Shown: positions 9,482-20,955 of the stretch, in pieces
How the letters are laid out: each line of letters starts with the position of its first letter
Position numbering within the stretch: the stretch's first letter is position 1
From: Sorghum bicolor
Lineage: Eukaryota > Streptophyta > Magnoliopsida > Poales > Poaceae
NCBI RefSeq assembly: GCF_000003195.3
Contig: NC_012873.2
Location: 22,966,347-23,030,346, forward strand
Direction: 5' to 3'
DNA length: 64,000 nt
Translations under genes and position numbers: made by a program
Notes under the pieces: generated by a model
What the model was told of the DNA's origin: nothing
Seen by the model: only the letters and a program-made list of their open reading frames with translations
The model's database searches: none

Positions 9482-12030
9482 ATGGTCATAGTTCCTGCTT
9501 CCGCGGCCGTACCTAAAGGCCTCATGTTCACCGTCGGCCAGATCACGTGGACGACGCACGGCGGTGGTCTCACGACCACGGTTTCGGAAGAAACCCAGAT
9601 CCAATCTGGGATGACGTCGCCTCCGACCACTCGGATGACGGCACCGAGCGCCCGACCACCACTCCAACGCTACAAGGGGAAGGAGGTCGACTGCTCGGAT
9701 CTTTTCCAAGCACTTGATCGCGCTGATTCCAAGCTACTCGAAGCTTCCCAACTAGTAGATGGGATCTCGCGCCAGCCTGATCAAGCCGCTCTAACGGATT
9801 TTTTCAACTCCCACCGGCCAACTCGTGTCGTTACACACGAACGGCTGAAACGTCTCTGACAATAACCTCAACTCCCTCAGGACGATTCGTCAAGCTCGAG
9901 GCTAACCCGGAGGAGGATTACCCATGTGGTCTGAACAACTCGGCCTCTCTCTACTCACGGCACGTCCAATCCCTTTTCAACAAGGCGGGTTGACTGCCAA
10001 AACGGAATGGTTGACCAGCTCGTCATTATGTCAACATGGTGACGATCCGAGAACTACGGGACGGCCAGCCCTCCAGCACAAACTCGAGCACTGGTTCCGT
10101 CTCCACCGAGGTCATAAACTCCGAAGACGAAGACTACGACCTGGATTTGCCTTCACATCCTCCGGGCTTCCCTCGTTTCCCGGTCTTTCCACCGCGGCGA
10201 GGAGACATTGTTTTCAATGTCAGCGCCGATGAGCCGGTCGTCGATGGAGAAACAGACGAGCAGAGGCAGCTCCGCGAGCAGCGTAACGCCGATCGCGCCC
10301 GACGATGCGCGGACGAGGAACGTCAAATCCCGCCGCATAATCTCAGCGACGCTTTCGACATGGTCGGGGATCAGGCAGTTTACAAAACACCAAGCGCCAA
10401 CGTGGCTGTCGCCATGGCCCATTTAGATCGGCTCCCTGATACTCCCGAGTGCCAGGGTGTCCGAACCAGCGTTCGAGCACATCTGATCGCCGCAATGGGA
10501 CAGACAGCCACTCTGCTCAAAAGAGCCCAACCCGTCTCCTATACGGAGGCCACCTCCGACCAGACTCACCGCAGCCGGACCTCACCGCAGCCCAGCAGGC
10601 ACCACCGCAGCCGTTCTCCCGACAATCATCAAAAAGACTCACAGCGTGGCGATGGCGGTCGGGATGCTGGCGGTCGCCGCGAGCAGAATCATGGGCGTGG
10701 TCAGGAAGTAAACCAGCACAGGGATCTTCGATACAACATCCCTCCCAAAGACGCCCGAGACCGCATCAACAGGCGCGCCATGGATAGAGCAGTCCACGAA
10801 AACCTGCGTCGTATCGAATATGACGCAACACATGGCCCCCCAGGCCTGAGGCAGTTCTCCTCACACCTCCGCCAGGTCGTGTGGCCCCGCAATTTCAAGC
10901 TTGAGAAACTCAAAAAATACGACTGCAAGGAAAATCCGGATAACTGGATCACTCTTTATGAGATCGCCGTCCGATCAGCAGCAGGAGACGAGCACGTCAT
11001 GGCCAACTACTTCCCAGTAGTCCTCGACTAGGCTGGTCACCAGTGGCTCCTTGGCCTGCCCGAGGACTCCTTCGACTCTTGGGAAGAGCTGTGCCAGGGT
11101 TTCATCAACAATTTCATCGCAACATGCGAGCAGCCTGGAAACAAGTACGACCTCGAAAGGATAAGGGACAGGAAAAACGAGCCTCTGCGCGATTACATCC
11201 GACGATTCTCGGATATGCGCCTTAAGATCCCGAAGATTTCCCACGACGAGGCCATATCTGCTTTCATCAAGGGGCTGCGCTTCCATGAAGCACTGAGGAA
11301 CAAGCTATTGCGCAAAAGGCCAACAACGATGGCCGAGCTCCTCGCCACGGCTAAAAATTACGCCGACGCCGACGACGCAGAAAAACTCATCCGGGATGAT
11401 GCAAGAGGTCCCGACCAGCCTCCCCGGCGAGATGATAGTCGCGGTCGTTTCGACAACAGGAACCACCGCCGTCCCGACAACCGTGATCACAGGGAAGGTT
11501 GGGATAGGCGGCGCGATAGTCACGACGATTTCAGAGGAAAGCGCCCCCGTGACCATGACCACGAAGTGAATACAGTCAAACGCCCCAACGGGCGGCGGGA
11601 CTACCAAGAAGACTACAACAAAACGTTGAAGGGACCGTGCCAACTGCATCCAAAGTCCAACCATACCATGGAAGAGTGCCGCGTCCTCAAAAACATTTAC
11701 ACACGGCGGGCCGCCCAAGACGATTCCGCCAAAAAGAATGGGAAGCAAGACGGGCGCGACCATGAAGATGAGGACGAGGACCAAGATAGGGACCCACGAC
11801 ACCAGTATGTCAGTCCCACCGACGTGGTCCACTCAATCTTCGGGGGCAAGGTCTCCATCGAATCTAAGCGAGAAAGAAAGCTCCTAAAAAGAGCCTGCCT
11901 CAACATTGACAGCTCGGACGACCTGATCGCAGACCCGAAATTCCCCCCGTGGTCACACAAAGAGATCTCCTTCACCAGGAAGGATCAGTGGGCCGCTATC
12001 CCAGAGCCAGGTCATTTCCCTCTAATCTAG
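9482..12030 (+). pseudogene. gag: gag of element F (several stops)
   Basis: The likely start is ATG 9482 (MVIVPASAAVPKGLMF). The first frame ends at TGA 9857-9859. The main gag lies in the next frame from about 9925. It includes an acidic linker (SEDEDYDLDLP), Ser/Arg-rich sequence, a retrotransposon capsid domain (WITLYEIAVRSAAGDE, then SWEELCQGFINNF, LRDYIRRFSDM) and a variant zinc knuckle CQLHPKSNHTMEEC near 11639 with CX2HX4HX4C spacing. In-frame TAG codons at 11029-11031 and 12028-12030, and TGA codons between 9990 and 10020, interrupt it. The product would form the virus-like particle core in the cytoplasm. It is nonfunctional here. Confidence 0.9.
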
Positions 12031-12645
12031 GACCCTTGCATCAACAGCATCAGATTCGAGCGGGTGCTCGTGGACGGAGGAAGCTCCATCGACATCCTTT
12101 TCCGTAACAGCCTGCCCGCTCTCAAGTTATCTCCGGCACAGCTAAAACCCTACGACACCCAATTCTGGGGAGTCCTGCCCGGCCAGAGTTCAGTGCCCCT
12201 CGGACAGGTAACATTGCCTGTCCAATTCGGCACATCCGACCACTTCCGAACAGAGTTCGTCAACTTCGTGGTCGCTGACTTTGACGGGACTTACCACGCT
12301 ATACTGGGCCGACCATCGCTAACAAAGTTCATGGCAGTCCCACATTACTCATACCTGGTCCTTAAAATGCCCACGGAGAAAGGCGTCCTAACCGTCAGGG
12401 GCAATGTCTACACTGCATATACTTGCGAGGAGGAGAGCTTCAAGATCACCGAAGCAATCAATCTCTCAATCCGCATAGCAGAGACGGCAACCCAGGCTGC
12501 ACAGCTACCCCCCGACCAGCTTCGACTACCAGAGCAGGAGACCGCCAGAAAGAACTCAAAATCCAAGGAACACAAGGAAGTGCAACTGGTCGAAGGTAGC
12601 CCCGAGAAGACGGCCCTCATCGGGGCCAACCTGGACCCTAAATAG
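12031..12645 (+). pseudogene. Protease region of element F
   Basis: This follows gag in the same frame after a TAG. The aspartic-protease signature LVDGGSSIDILF lies near 12067 (DGG variant of the D-S/T-G site), and the second hallmark HAILGRPSL near 12297. A TAG at 12643-12645 separates it from reverse transcriptase. The enzyme would cleave the Gag-Pol polyprotein. The active-site Asp is present, but the flanking stops make expression unlikely without readthrough. Confidence 0.85.
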
Positions 12646-14494
12646 GAAGACGCGCTCGTCAGGTTTCTAAGGGACAACGTAAGCGTCTTCGCATGGAAAC
12701 CCGCAGACATGCCCGGCGTCCCACGAAACCTGATCGAGCACTCCTTAAATGTCTCGAAGACCGCAAGACCCATCAAGCAAAAGCTGCGACGGTTCGCTCG
12801 TGACAAAAAGGAGGCTATTAGGACAGAAATAACATGGCTTCTAGCAGCCGAATTCATAAAAGAAGTGTATCAACCCGATTGGCTCGCCAATCCGATTCTT
12901 GTACGCAAAAAGAATAATGAATGGAGAATGTGTGTTGATTACATTGATCTCAATAAACACTGTCCTAAAGATCCTTTTGGTCTCCCTCGCATCGACGAGA
13001 TGGTCGACTCAACGGCCGGATGTGAACTCCTTTCTTTTATAGATTGCTACTCTGGTTATCACCAGATCTCGCTAAGGGGAAGACGATCAGATCAGAACAT
13101 CTTTCATTACTCCTTTCGGTGCATATTGCTATACGACCATGTCCTTCGGACTCAAAAACGCCGGGGCCACCTATCAAAGGGCCATCCAGCAATGCCTCCA
13201 CGACAAGATTCGTGACGACCTCGTCGAGGCCTACGTAGACGACGTCGTCGTCAAAACAAGGGACGCCAGCACCCTAATCGACAACTTAGACCGAACCTTT
13301 AAGGCGCTAAACAGGTACAAGTGGAAGCTTAACCCCAAAAAGTGCATCTTCGGCATCCCTTCCGGTCTACTACTCGGCAACGTCGTCAGCCGCGACGGCA
13401 TACGGCCGAATCCTTCAAAAGTAAAAGCAGTACTCGACATGCGACCACCTAAAAATGTCAAGGATATTCAGAAGCTCACCGGATGTATGGCCGCACTAAG
13501 CCGCTTCATTTCAAGACTAGGAGAAAAAGGCCTCCCTTTCTTCAAACTCTTGAAGGCGTCGGAAAAATTTTCTTGGACAGAGGAAGGCGATGCTGCGTTC
13601 ACCCAGCTTAAGACTTTCCTCACTTCACCACCTGTTCTTACAGCGCCTCAGCCCAATGAAGACCTACTCCTTTACATTGCTGCAACCGATAGGGTTGTTT
13701 CCACGGCAATAGTGGTCGAGCGAGACGAGCTAGATCATGTCTACAAGGTCCAGAGACCCGTTTACTTCATAAGCGAAGTCCTAAACGAGTCCAAGGCCAG
13801 ATATCCACAAATACAGAAGCTTATATACCCCATTCTAATAACATCGAGAAAGCTAAAGCACTACTTCGACGGCCATCGAGTCTTGGTAACTACCAGTTTC
13901 CCTCTTGGGGACATTCTGCGCAATAAAGACGCCAACGACAGAATTGTAAAATGGGCAATGGAATTATGCCCATTCTCCCTGGAATTCCAGAGCCGCACCA
14001 CAGTCAAGTCTCAGGCCCTAGTCGACTTCATTGCAGAGTGGACGGATCTCAACGAGCCTCCCGTTCCCGACGTCTCCGATCACTGGTCGATGTTCTTCGA
14101 TGGGTCCTTGAACATCAACGGCACCGGCGCGGGGATTCTTTTTGTGTCTCCTAACAAGGACAAACTGCGTTACATCCTTAGGATCCTTTTTCCGGCATCA
14201 AACAATGTCGCCGAATACGAAGCATGCCTGCACGACATCCGACTAGCCGTTGAGTTGGGAGTCAAACGCCTTTATGTCTATGGCGACTCCGCTTTAGTCA
14301 TCAAACAGCTCAACAAGGAATGGGACGCAACCCACGAGAAGATGGATCTCTACTGCAAAGAAATTCACCAATGGGAAATCAACTTCTATGGCATAGAATA
14401 CATCCACGTGGTCCGGGATAAGAACCAGGCAGCAGATGCGTTGTCAAAGTTAGGGTCATCTCGGGCCCAGATCCCGCGAGGTGTTTTCGTCTAG
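12646..14494 (+). pseudogene. pol: Reverse transcriptase-RNase H of element F (frameshifted)
   Basis: The RT begins with VFAWKPADMPGV and continues EFIKEVYQPDWLANPILV and CVDYIDLNKHCPKDPFGLP. A frame change of one base occurs in GCTAAGGGGAAG near 13071-13080. The second frame carries MSFGLKNAGATYQRAIQQ and the catalytic AYVDDVVVKT. RNase H follows: FFDGSLNINGTGAG, NNVAEYEACL, VYGDSALVIKQL and RDKNQAADALSKL, with the Asp, Glu, Asp, Asp set present. A TAG at 14492-14494 ends it. Apart from the frameshift and stop, the motifs are complete. Confidence 0.92.
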
Positions 14495-15832
14495 GACATC
14501 CATGAGCCAAGTGTGGGCAAAGACCCGGCCGAAAAGCAACCTATTGAGGCAATGCTCATAGACGACGTTACTCCGACAACTAGTAACCGCGATTGGCGCA
14601 CCCCATTCATCAGATATATATCGGACGGGTCAGGCTTTCAGGATAAAACAGAGAACGAGCGCCTCATTCGACGATCAAAGAATTACATACTAGTGGACGG
14701 CAAACTTATGCGAAAAAATGCAAGTTCTGAAGTGCTGCTCAAATGTATATCCCAGGATGATGGCATCAAGCTCCTAGGCGCCATACATGCCGGATCCTGC
14801 GGCAATCATGCTGCCTCCAGAACGCTGGTCGGGAAAGCTTTTCGAGCAGGTTTTTATTGGCCATCCGCGGTCAATGACGCAAAAAAACTGGTCCGACACT
14901 GTGAGGGATGCCAGTTCTTTGCCAAAAGGACCCACGTACCTGCGCATGAGATTCAAACTATCCCGTCGTCCTGGCCTTTCGCCTGCTGGGGGCTCGACAT
15001 GATCGGGCCATTTAAACCGGCCCCTAGTAACTTCAAGTTCGTCTTCGTATTAATCGACAAGTTTTCGAAGTGGATTGAATACATGCCACTGGTCAAAGCA
15101 ACCTCCGAGAAGGCCGTGGAGTTCCTCAGTCAAATCATACACAGATTCGGGATCCCAAACAGTATAATCACCGACCTGGGTACTCAGTTCACTGGCACCA
15201 CATTTTGGGACTTCTGCGATGACAGAGGCATAGTCATAAAATACGTGTCAGTAGCTCACCCACGGGCAAATGGCCAAGTTGAACGGGCAAACGGAATGAT
15301 CATCGACGCCCTGAAGAAAAGGTTGTACACCGAGAATGACAGAGCACCTGGTCGATGGATGAAAGAGTTGCCGGCCGTGGTCTGGGGTCTCCGAACACAG
15401 GCTAGTCGGAATACCGGGGTGTCACCCTACTTCATGGTTTACGGCACCTAGGCAGTGCTGCCATCCGATATAACCTTCGGATCTCCAAGGATTGAAAACT
15501 TCGACCAGTCAGCGACCAACAACACCAGGGAACTCGAACTCAACTGCATGGAAGAAAAGCGTCTAAATTCGTGCCTTCGAACAGCAAAGTATCTTGCGGC
15601 AATCAAAAGATACCACAACAGGAACGTTAAGGACCGTTCCTTCGCGATCGGCGATCTAGTACTCAGATGGAAAACAAGCCAGGAAGGAATGCATAAGCTA
15701 TCCACTCCCTGGGAAGGACCCTTCGTGGTCGCTGAAGTCACACGACCTACATCTTACAGATTGGCATATCCAGATGGAACACGCGTGCCTAACTCTTGGC
15801 ACATAGACAAACTGCGCCGATTTTATCCATAA
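14495..15832 (+). pseudogene. pol: Integrase of element F (one internal TAG)
   Basis: The N-terminal HHCC zinc domain reads HAGSCGNH...HCEGCQF. The catalytic core has Asp in GLDMIGPF, Asp in ITDLGTQF and Glu in NGQVERANGM, giving the DDE triad. After a TAG at 15449-15451 the C-terminal domain continues in frame with GDLVLRWKTSQ and TPWEGPFVV (GPY/F module), and the frame ends at TAA 15830-15832. No chromodomain is seen, consistent with a Tat-type element. The family would insert cDNA into host DNA. Confidence 0.92.
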
Positions 15833-15874
15833 GTTACAGTAACTTTTGCTTGTAAGTCTCTTTTAGTTAGCAAT

Positions 15875-16049
15875 AATAAAAGTTTTTTCTTTTTGGCTAT
15901 ACTTTGTTTACACGCAGAGCTTTCGGTGAAGAGCAACATTGTCCTCTGCGACGGAAACTCTTAATGATCATGAATCAAAAACAGTGACACATCACTCAGA
16001 TAACTTCACAGCGCTCAAAATAACAGTCATGACAAAAACAAACTTTATT
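15875..16049. promoter_or_regulatory. Facing polyadenylation-type signals between convergent ORFs of F
   Basis: AATAAA on plus at 15875-15880 lies 43 bp after the pol stop. AATAAA on minus at 16044-16049 lies about 80 bp after the antisense-gene stop at 16129. An AACTTTA...TAAAGTTT inverted repeat lies next to the latter at about 16053-16071. The placement suits separate 3' ends for the two convergent units. Motif evidence only. Confidence 0.4.
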
Positions 16050-16128
16050 ACAAACTTTACATATAAAGTTTACAATAAATACCCTGACGGGCGGTCACTA
16101 GTCTACTCCTATGGACTACTCTACCGGC

Positions 16129-19100
16129 CTACTGCTCGGGCTGATCACCCGCTTGGCCTTGCTGCCCGGACGAAGGGGTCGGGGCCACCGGCGCCTGGCT
16201 GGTCGAGACCGCAGGCGTCGACCGCCCATCTCCGGCAATGGACGCCCCCGACAACTCCCTGGCCGACTTGTCTGAACCTGGCTGATCAGGGGGGGTGGCC
16301 GTCCCGCATAGATTGATATCGCCGATCACCGTCGATGACAAGTCCAGCAGACCACCCCGAAGCTCGTCCGCCTCCTGCGGGCCGACCTCCTTGGGATACC
16401 CCTTCTCCAGCCTGGTCAAGTCGACCAGGGGGTAGTGGGCGCGCACCATGCTAAGGATATGCGCGCCGGCAAACTCTCCGACGTCCTTCACGAACTGCTG
16501 GAGCCAGTCCCACGCCCGTTGCGCCTTTTCAACTGGCGTCAATTTCGGCGCGCGGGGCTGGCCCTCCAGGAGCTCGGGACTGATCAAGTCCAGGACCGGG
16601 GCCACTCCTTTCCAAATCCTACAACAGTTAACCTTCCAGGAGTCCCGATCCTTGACCAGCTCGTCCAGGTGCTTCTTGGCGTTCACATTGAGCACTGCAA
16701 ATCAAGGAAGATGTTAGACTCAGCATATCAAAAAAAGCGATAAGCGGCGAATAACGGGGGCAGCGTGTGATACCAGACAACTCCCGGTCCCTCTGGCCGA
16801 GCTCCTCCCCTGCTCGGCGACTGGCCTCCAGCGCCCCGGCAAGTTCTTGACCGAGCTGCTCCTTCTCCTGTTGGAGGCGCGCCACCTCCTCCTCCAAATC
16901 TACGTGAACCATAACCTGGTCAGCAAAGCAAACTACGCCGCTGTACACATCTGCTCGGAGCACGTGACTGACCTGACCGCCACCGATACTGGTCGGCCAA
17001 GCGACGAGTGAGCTCGAGGCGATGCTCCTCCTGGGCGTTCACCTCAGCCACCTTCTCCCCAACCTCCGACCGCAGCCGGTCCACCTCCGCGGTCAGGGCC
17101 TTGTTCTCGGCCAGGATGCCTTCTATTTGGTCGAAGCACCTTTTCCGGTATTTCGCTGTTTTCATTGCGCCCTACAAAACGAACATATGTTGACCAAGCA
17201 AGAAAACACAAATAGTGTCGAACAGCGCAAAGGGTCACTTACCTTGACCTCGTCCACGAGACGCTTGGCCGCGCGCTCTACTCTGGCGGCCTCTTCTGTT
17301 TCAGCGAGCTCCTCGTGCCCGATAAAGTGGTCCCCGCGTTGGCGCCACACATATACGTGTTGGCGGCCATCACGAGGACGACCTTCAATCTCCTCCACCT
17401 CGTCGTCGAAGGCTGCCCGGGTTCCCTCGCCCGCTGCATCGCCCCCGGTGGTGGTCGCAGGCATTATTGGCCCCTGGACCGGGCCCGAGGAGCCTGCAGT
17501 CGAAGAGGCTCCTGCCCGGGGTGGCGTTGGGACCTCCCTCCCTTCGACGGGGGGAGGGGTCAGGGCTCTGTCCTCCTCTTCTACGGCGTTACTCGGGGGA
17601 GGCATCGCCGTAGTCTCCTCGACCCTTGTCGGGCTGCTCGCCGCAGTCTGTGCCGAGGCCGGGAGCTCCTCGGTGCTCTCAGGCACGGCTGCAGCCGCAG
17701 GCTGCTTCGCGGTTTGCGGCGCCACGTCCTCAGCAGCACAAGCAGGCTCGGCCACCCTCTGGTCGGCGGCGTGGTCGGGGTTGACATCCGACGCCGCGCT
17801 AAAGAACAAAGCAGCATTTTCAACAAAAAAAACGATCGCCAAAGTGCGTAAGTCGAACACTTACCTGCGCCCCCGTTTCCATAACATGCGGCGCAGGAGG
17901 GTCGCTGGCCACCCGATCAGTAGTGGCCGGTGCACTGTCCGGACGGCTACGAGGCCTTCGGACCAGCGACGGTGCGGCCTCCTCCACCTCCTCCTCGTCG
18001 TCGTCGTCGTCGGTGATCCGGACGAGCCGACGGCGCTTTGACGCTTGGCTGCTCTCTGCCGGCAGCGTCGGCGCAGGCGAAGGATCTGCTGCTAACGGCC
18101 TTTTCCTGGCCACTCTCTCCTCGGTGGTCGGGGCCGGACTGGCTTGCTCCTCTTCACTGCTGGTGTACCGATCACACCGAGCAGCGTCCTCCACCGGCGG
18201 ATCCTCCCCTGCGGGATTCTCCATCCCAGGCGCCAGTGACACGTACAATGTGCACCGGTCAACATCTCCGATCTGCAAAAATAACACAGGCAAGTCAACA
18301 GCTGACAATAATAAATGCTAAGGAGAAATAACTGGTAAAGATACCTTAGGTGCTGGTCGCCCCAACTTGAAGGCTTGCACCCGATCACTGCCACGGACGA
18401 AGCCCCCGTCCGCAAAGTTGAACAGCTCGTTCAACAGCTGCTGCACCGCTGCCTTATCTAAGACCTCAGGCCGCATCCTGGTCGGGTCCAGGCTCCCGGC
18501 ATACTCGTACGCCGAATGCACCCTCTTCTGGCAGGGCATCACCCGACGACATACAAAGTTGCCGACCACGCCCAGCCCGTCCAAGCGCGACTAGTCGATC
18601 AGCTTCATCAGATCCGCCACTTGGCCGTCGAACTCTGGGCGGTCGGTCCAGCTTATCCTCTTCTCGGGGATGTACCCCACGTCGCAGAATGTGGAACTGC
18701 CCGGTTCTTCCCTAATGTAGAACCACTTCCTATACCATTCGGTTAGGGAAGTGTTCCATGGACAGTGCAGGTAACGGTTCTTCATCCCGTCGCGAAGGTT
18801 GAGGTATACTCCACCTGCAACCTTGGAGCCTCCAACTGCTCCCTTCTTTCTTAAACAAAAAAGATAGCGAAAGAGATCGAAGTGCGGTTCTATGCCGACA
18901 TAGGCCTCGCACAAATGGATAAAAGTAGAAATAAGAAGGATTGAGTTCGGGTGCAGATTGCAAATCCCGATCTCATAATACAAAAGAAGACCTTGAAGAA
19001 AAGGATGAACAGGCACCCCAAAACCCCTGTTAAGGAAATCCTCGAACACTACGATCTCACCGGCTTGAGGGTCGGGGTAGCTCTCCCCCTCCGGCGCCCT

Positions 19101-19232
19101 CCAGCCGCCGAGCTCCGGGCTGTGCAGCAGTCCCATATCGACGAGGTCACCGAGGGACTTTGCGGTGCTGCGGGATTTCTTCCATTCCTTGGCCATCAGC
19201 TCGGCCCTCTTCTTGGAGTCGCTCTTCGCCAT
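16129..19232 (-). pseudogene. Antisense six-exon gene of element F, Transposase_28-type N-terminal domain
   Basis: Predicted exons, in minus-strand order: 18345-19232, 17865-18272, 17243-17798, 16973-17171, 16774-16915, 16129-16694. Junctions have GT donors and AG acceptors (for example AAG/GTATCT, CAG/GTAAGT, AAG/GTAAGT, TTTGCAG). Exon 1 begins MAKSDSKKRAELM and contains FLNRGFGVPVHPFLQGLL, as in the family called putative gypsy-type transposon (PF04195). Exon 2 has a basic KRRR cluster followed by an Asp/Glu run. Exon 3 is Ala/Pro-rich. Exons 4-5 form a heptad-like coiled coil. A TAG at 18591-18593 interrupts exon 1. Phases disagree at the exon 2/3 and 4/5 junctions, so either indels or wrong splice choices remain. 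A nuclear DNA- or chromatin-related role is inference. Confidence 0.75.
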
Positions 19233-19340
19233 TGGAGGTGCGGGAGTGGTTTCGAGCTAGGAGGATGCAGGTGGTTGAAGAAGGCGAGAGCGGAAAGCTT
19301 GAAGGCAATGGCAGGGTAAGCAATGCGGGCTTAATGTTAG

Positions 19341-19350
19341 GATTTTATAA
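19341..19350 (-). promoter_or_regulatory. TATA box of the element F antisense gene
   Basis: The minus strand reads TTATAAAATC about 110 bp upstream of the ATG at 19232. The position suits an independent promoter for the antisense unit, as in the PMD genes of D and E. Confidence 0.5.
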
Positions 19351-19640
19351 ACTGCAACTCCACCCCTCTCACTTCCCGCATTCTTGGGAAGTGGGCGGGC
19401 CATACAGCGGACGCGGCGCTTCGGTTTTCAATGATTATCGACAATTAATGCGGCGAAGTTTTCGTACAAATTGATGGTTTCCTTTTCTCAAACCGCGCAA
19501 AGGGCGGCTGTACAGTTGCTAGGCGCAACTTTTCATACTGCCATCTGACATCCCGTCAGGAGGTCTCGTCATGTCAACTTTTATGTGGTAAAATTTTTCA
19601 AAACAAGCAGACAAAAAAATGGTAGAGACTCAACAGTTCA

Positions 19641-19990
19641 AGGACTACACCGACCACTGAGCACTTGATGCTCGGGGACTAGTCGCCCAGTCTATCAACT
19701 CGGAACTTCAAGGACTATACCGACCACCGAGCACTCGATGCTCGGGGACTGGTCGCCCAGTCTATCAACTTGGAACTTCAAGGACTACACCGACCACCGA
19801 GCACTCGATGCTCGGGGACTGGTCGATCTAAATTGTGGGGACTGCACCGACCACCGAGCGCTTGATGCTCGGGGACTGGTCGCATAGTCTATTAGTTCGG
19901 GAATCAGCGAGCTGTATCGATTTCCGAGCATTGTACACTCAGGGACTGGTTGACCAGCTCGTCAAATCGATAAGTCTATTCGATGGCTAA
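19641..19990 (+). repeat. Tandem repeat, about 70-bp units, in the element F 3' region
   Basis: Units start AGGACTACAC at 19641, 19711 and 19781 (70-bp period) and share CCGACCACCGAGCACTCGATG, read here as overlapping short blocks, and GCTCGGGGACTGGTCG. A shorter fourth unit starts near 19839, and more diverged units follow to about 19990. Each carries GCTCGGGGACT. Such arrays are known in the 3' untranslated region of Tat-lineage elements. Confidence 0.85.
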
Positions 19991-20478
19991 TGAGCATGAG
20001 ATGCTCGAGGACTGGATAATTTTAATTTTTTAGACCTTGCTACAAGGCTCATGCTTCGCCTTCCAGCAAGCTCGGGGACTACATCGGTACGATGCATCTA
20101 GCGATGCATCTCAGTTTCAAAACTATTTTGGGAAATTTTCTTTTGACACTGGCACCACGTGCCTACGTCACCTACTACCAGGCTCGGGGACTAAGTGGGC
20201 ACACTTCACCTTGCGGTGAATATGCTTGCTCCTTCTTTGAAGGTCCGTACTTTTCAGAAAAGTAAAGTGGGCACACTTCGTGAGAAAAGAAATATTTTTT
20301 CTCAAGAGCACCATGCATTCTTCGAACAATCGACTTCTTCGATGATGATGTTGATCAAATATAATTGGATTTGGTCAAAATACTGTTGCAACTGTCTGGG
20401 CAATATACATGCTGATTGAGGACGTTAAGTTTTCATTGGTCGAAGAAGTTCGAGACGGCGTGTTACTTCACAATACAT

Positions 20479-20495
20479 GGTGCTCGGGAACTAGC
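20479..20495 (+). other. Purine-rich tract before the element F 3' LTR
   Basis: The sequence GGTGCTCGGGAACTAGC directly precedes the LTR start TGTGGGGG. It is the PPT position, and it resembles the GCTCGGGGACT core of the upstream tandem units. Confidence 0.5.
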
Positions 20496-20950
20496 TGTGG
20501 GGGTATAAACCCCTATACCCTTACGGCTAGACTTGGGCCAGGAGGCTTGGCCCATTACGAGACAAGTTCGAGGCTTGATTCGACAGCTCGGAGTTTCGTG
20601 CAAGGAAACAAGACGTCGAGATCAAGCAGGATTCTAGTCGGTTAGAATAGGAATTGATATCGAACTATCTATGGCAATTGTAACCGACTAGGATTAGTTT
20701 CCAGATCTATAACCCTACCCTCCGGACTATATAAGGAGGGGCAAGGGACCCCCCTAGGACACATGATTCTCTCAATCCAATACAATCAGACGCAGGACGT
20801 AGGTATTACGCCAACTCGGCGGCCGAACCTGGATAAAAAGCTTGTCCGTGTCTTGCGTCACCATCGTGTTCGTAGTTTGCGCACCGTCTACCGATAAACT
20901 ACTACCGTGGGTATACCCCAAGGTAGACTACCGACTAGCTTTCGTCGACA
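20496..20950 (+). repeat. 3' LTR of element F (455 bp)
   Basis: TGTGGGGGTA...TTCGTCGACA, the same length as the 5' LTR with about 12 substitutions by eye. It is followed by the second AAATG. Confidence 0.95.
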
Positions 20951-20955
20951 AAATG
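20951..20955. repeat. TSD of element F, right copy (aaatg)
   Basis: It matches 8974-8978 exactly. Confidence 0.95.

Larger units (their letters stand above)
8979..20950 (+). mobile_element. Element F: complete Tat-type Ty3/gypsy retrotransposon (11,972 bp)
   Basis: Two 455-bp LTRs (8979-9433 and 20496-20950) are bounded by TG...CA and flanked by AAATG duplications. The order inside is PBS, gag, protease, RT-RNase H, integrase, a convergent multi-exon antisense gene, 70-bp tandem repeats, a purine-rich tract and the 3' LTR. Protease-RT-RH-INT order defines Ty3/gypsy. The long 3' region with an antisense ORF and tandem repeats is typical of the Tat lineage. By eye the LTRs differ at about 12 positions (2.6%). 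Sense ORFs carry several stops and frameshifts, so the copy is not autonomous. Confidence 0.95.

Noticed and set aside
17022..18041. 339-codon plus-strand ORF in F
   Set aside because: It lies opposite exons 2-4 of the antisense gene, is Ser/Ala/Gly-rich by composition and has no recognisable domain; it is a shadow frame.
19641..19990. CRISPR-like spaced repeats
   Set aside because: The units are head-to-tail 70-bp tandem copies with no unique spacers, in a plant retroelement 3' region.
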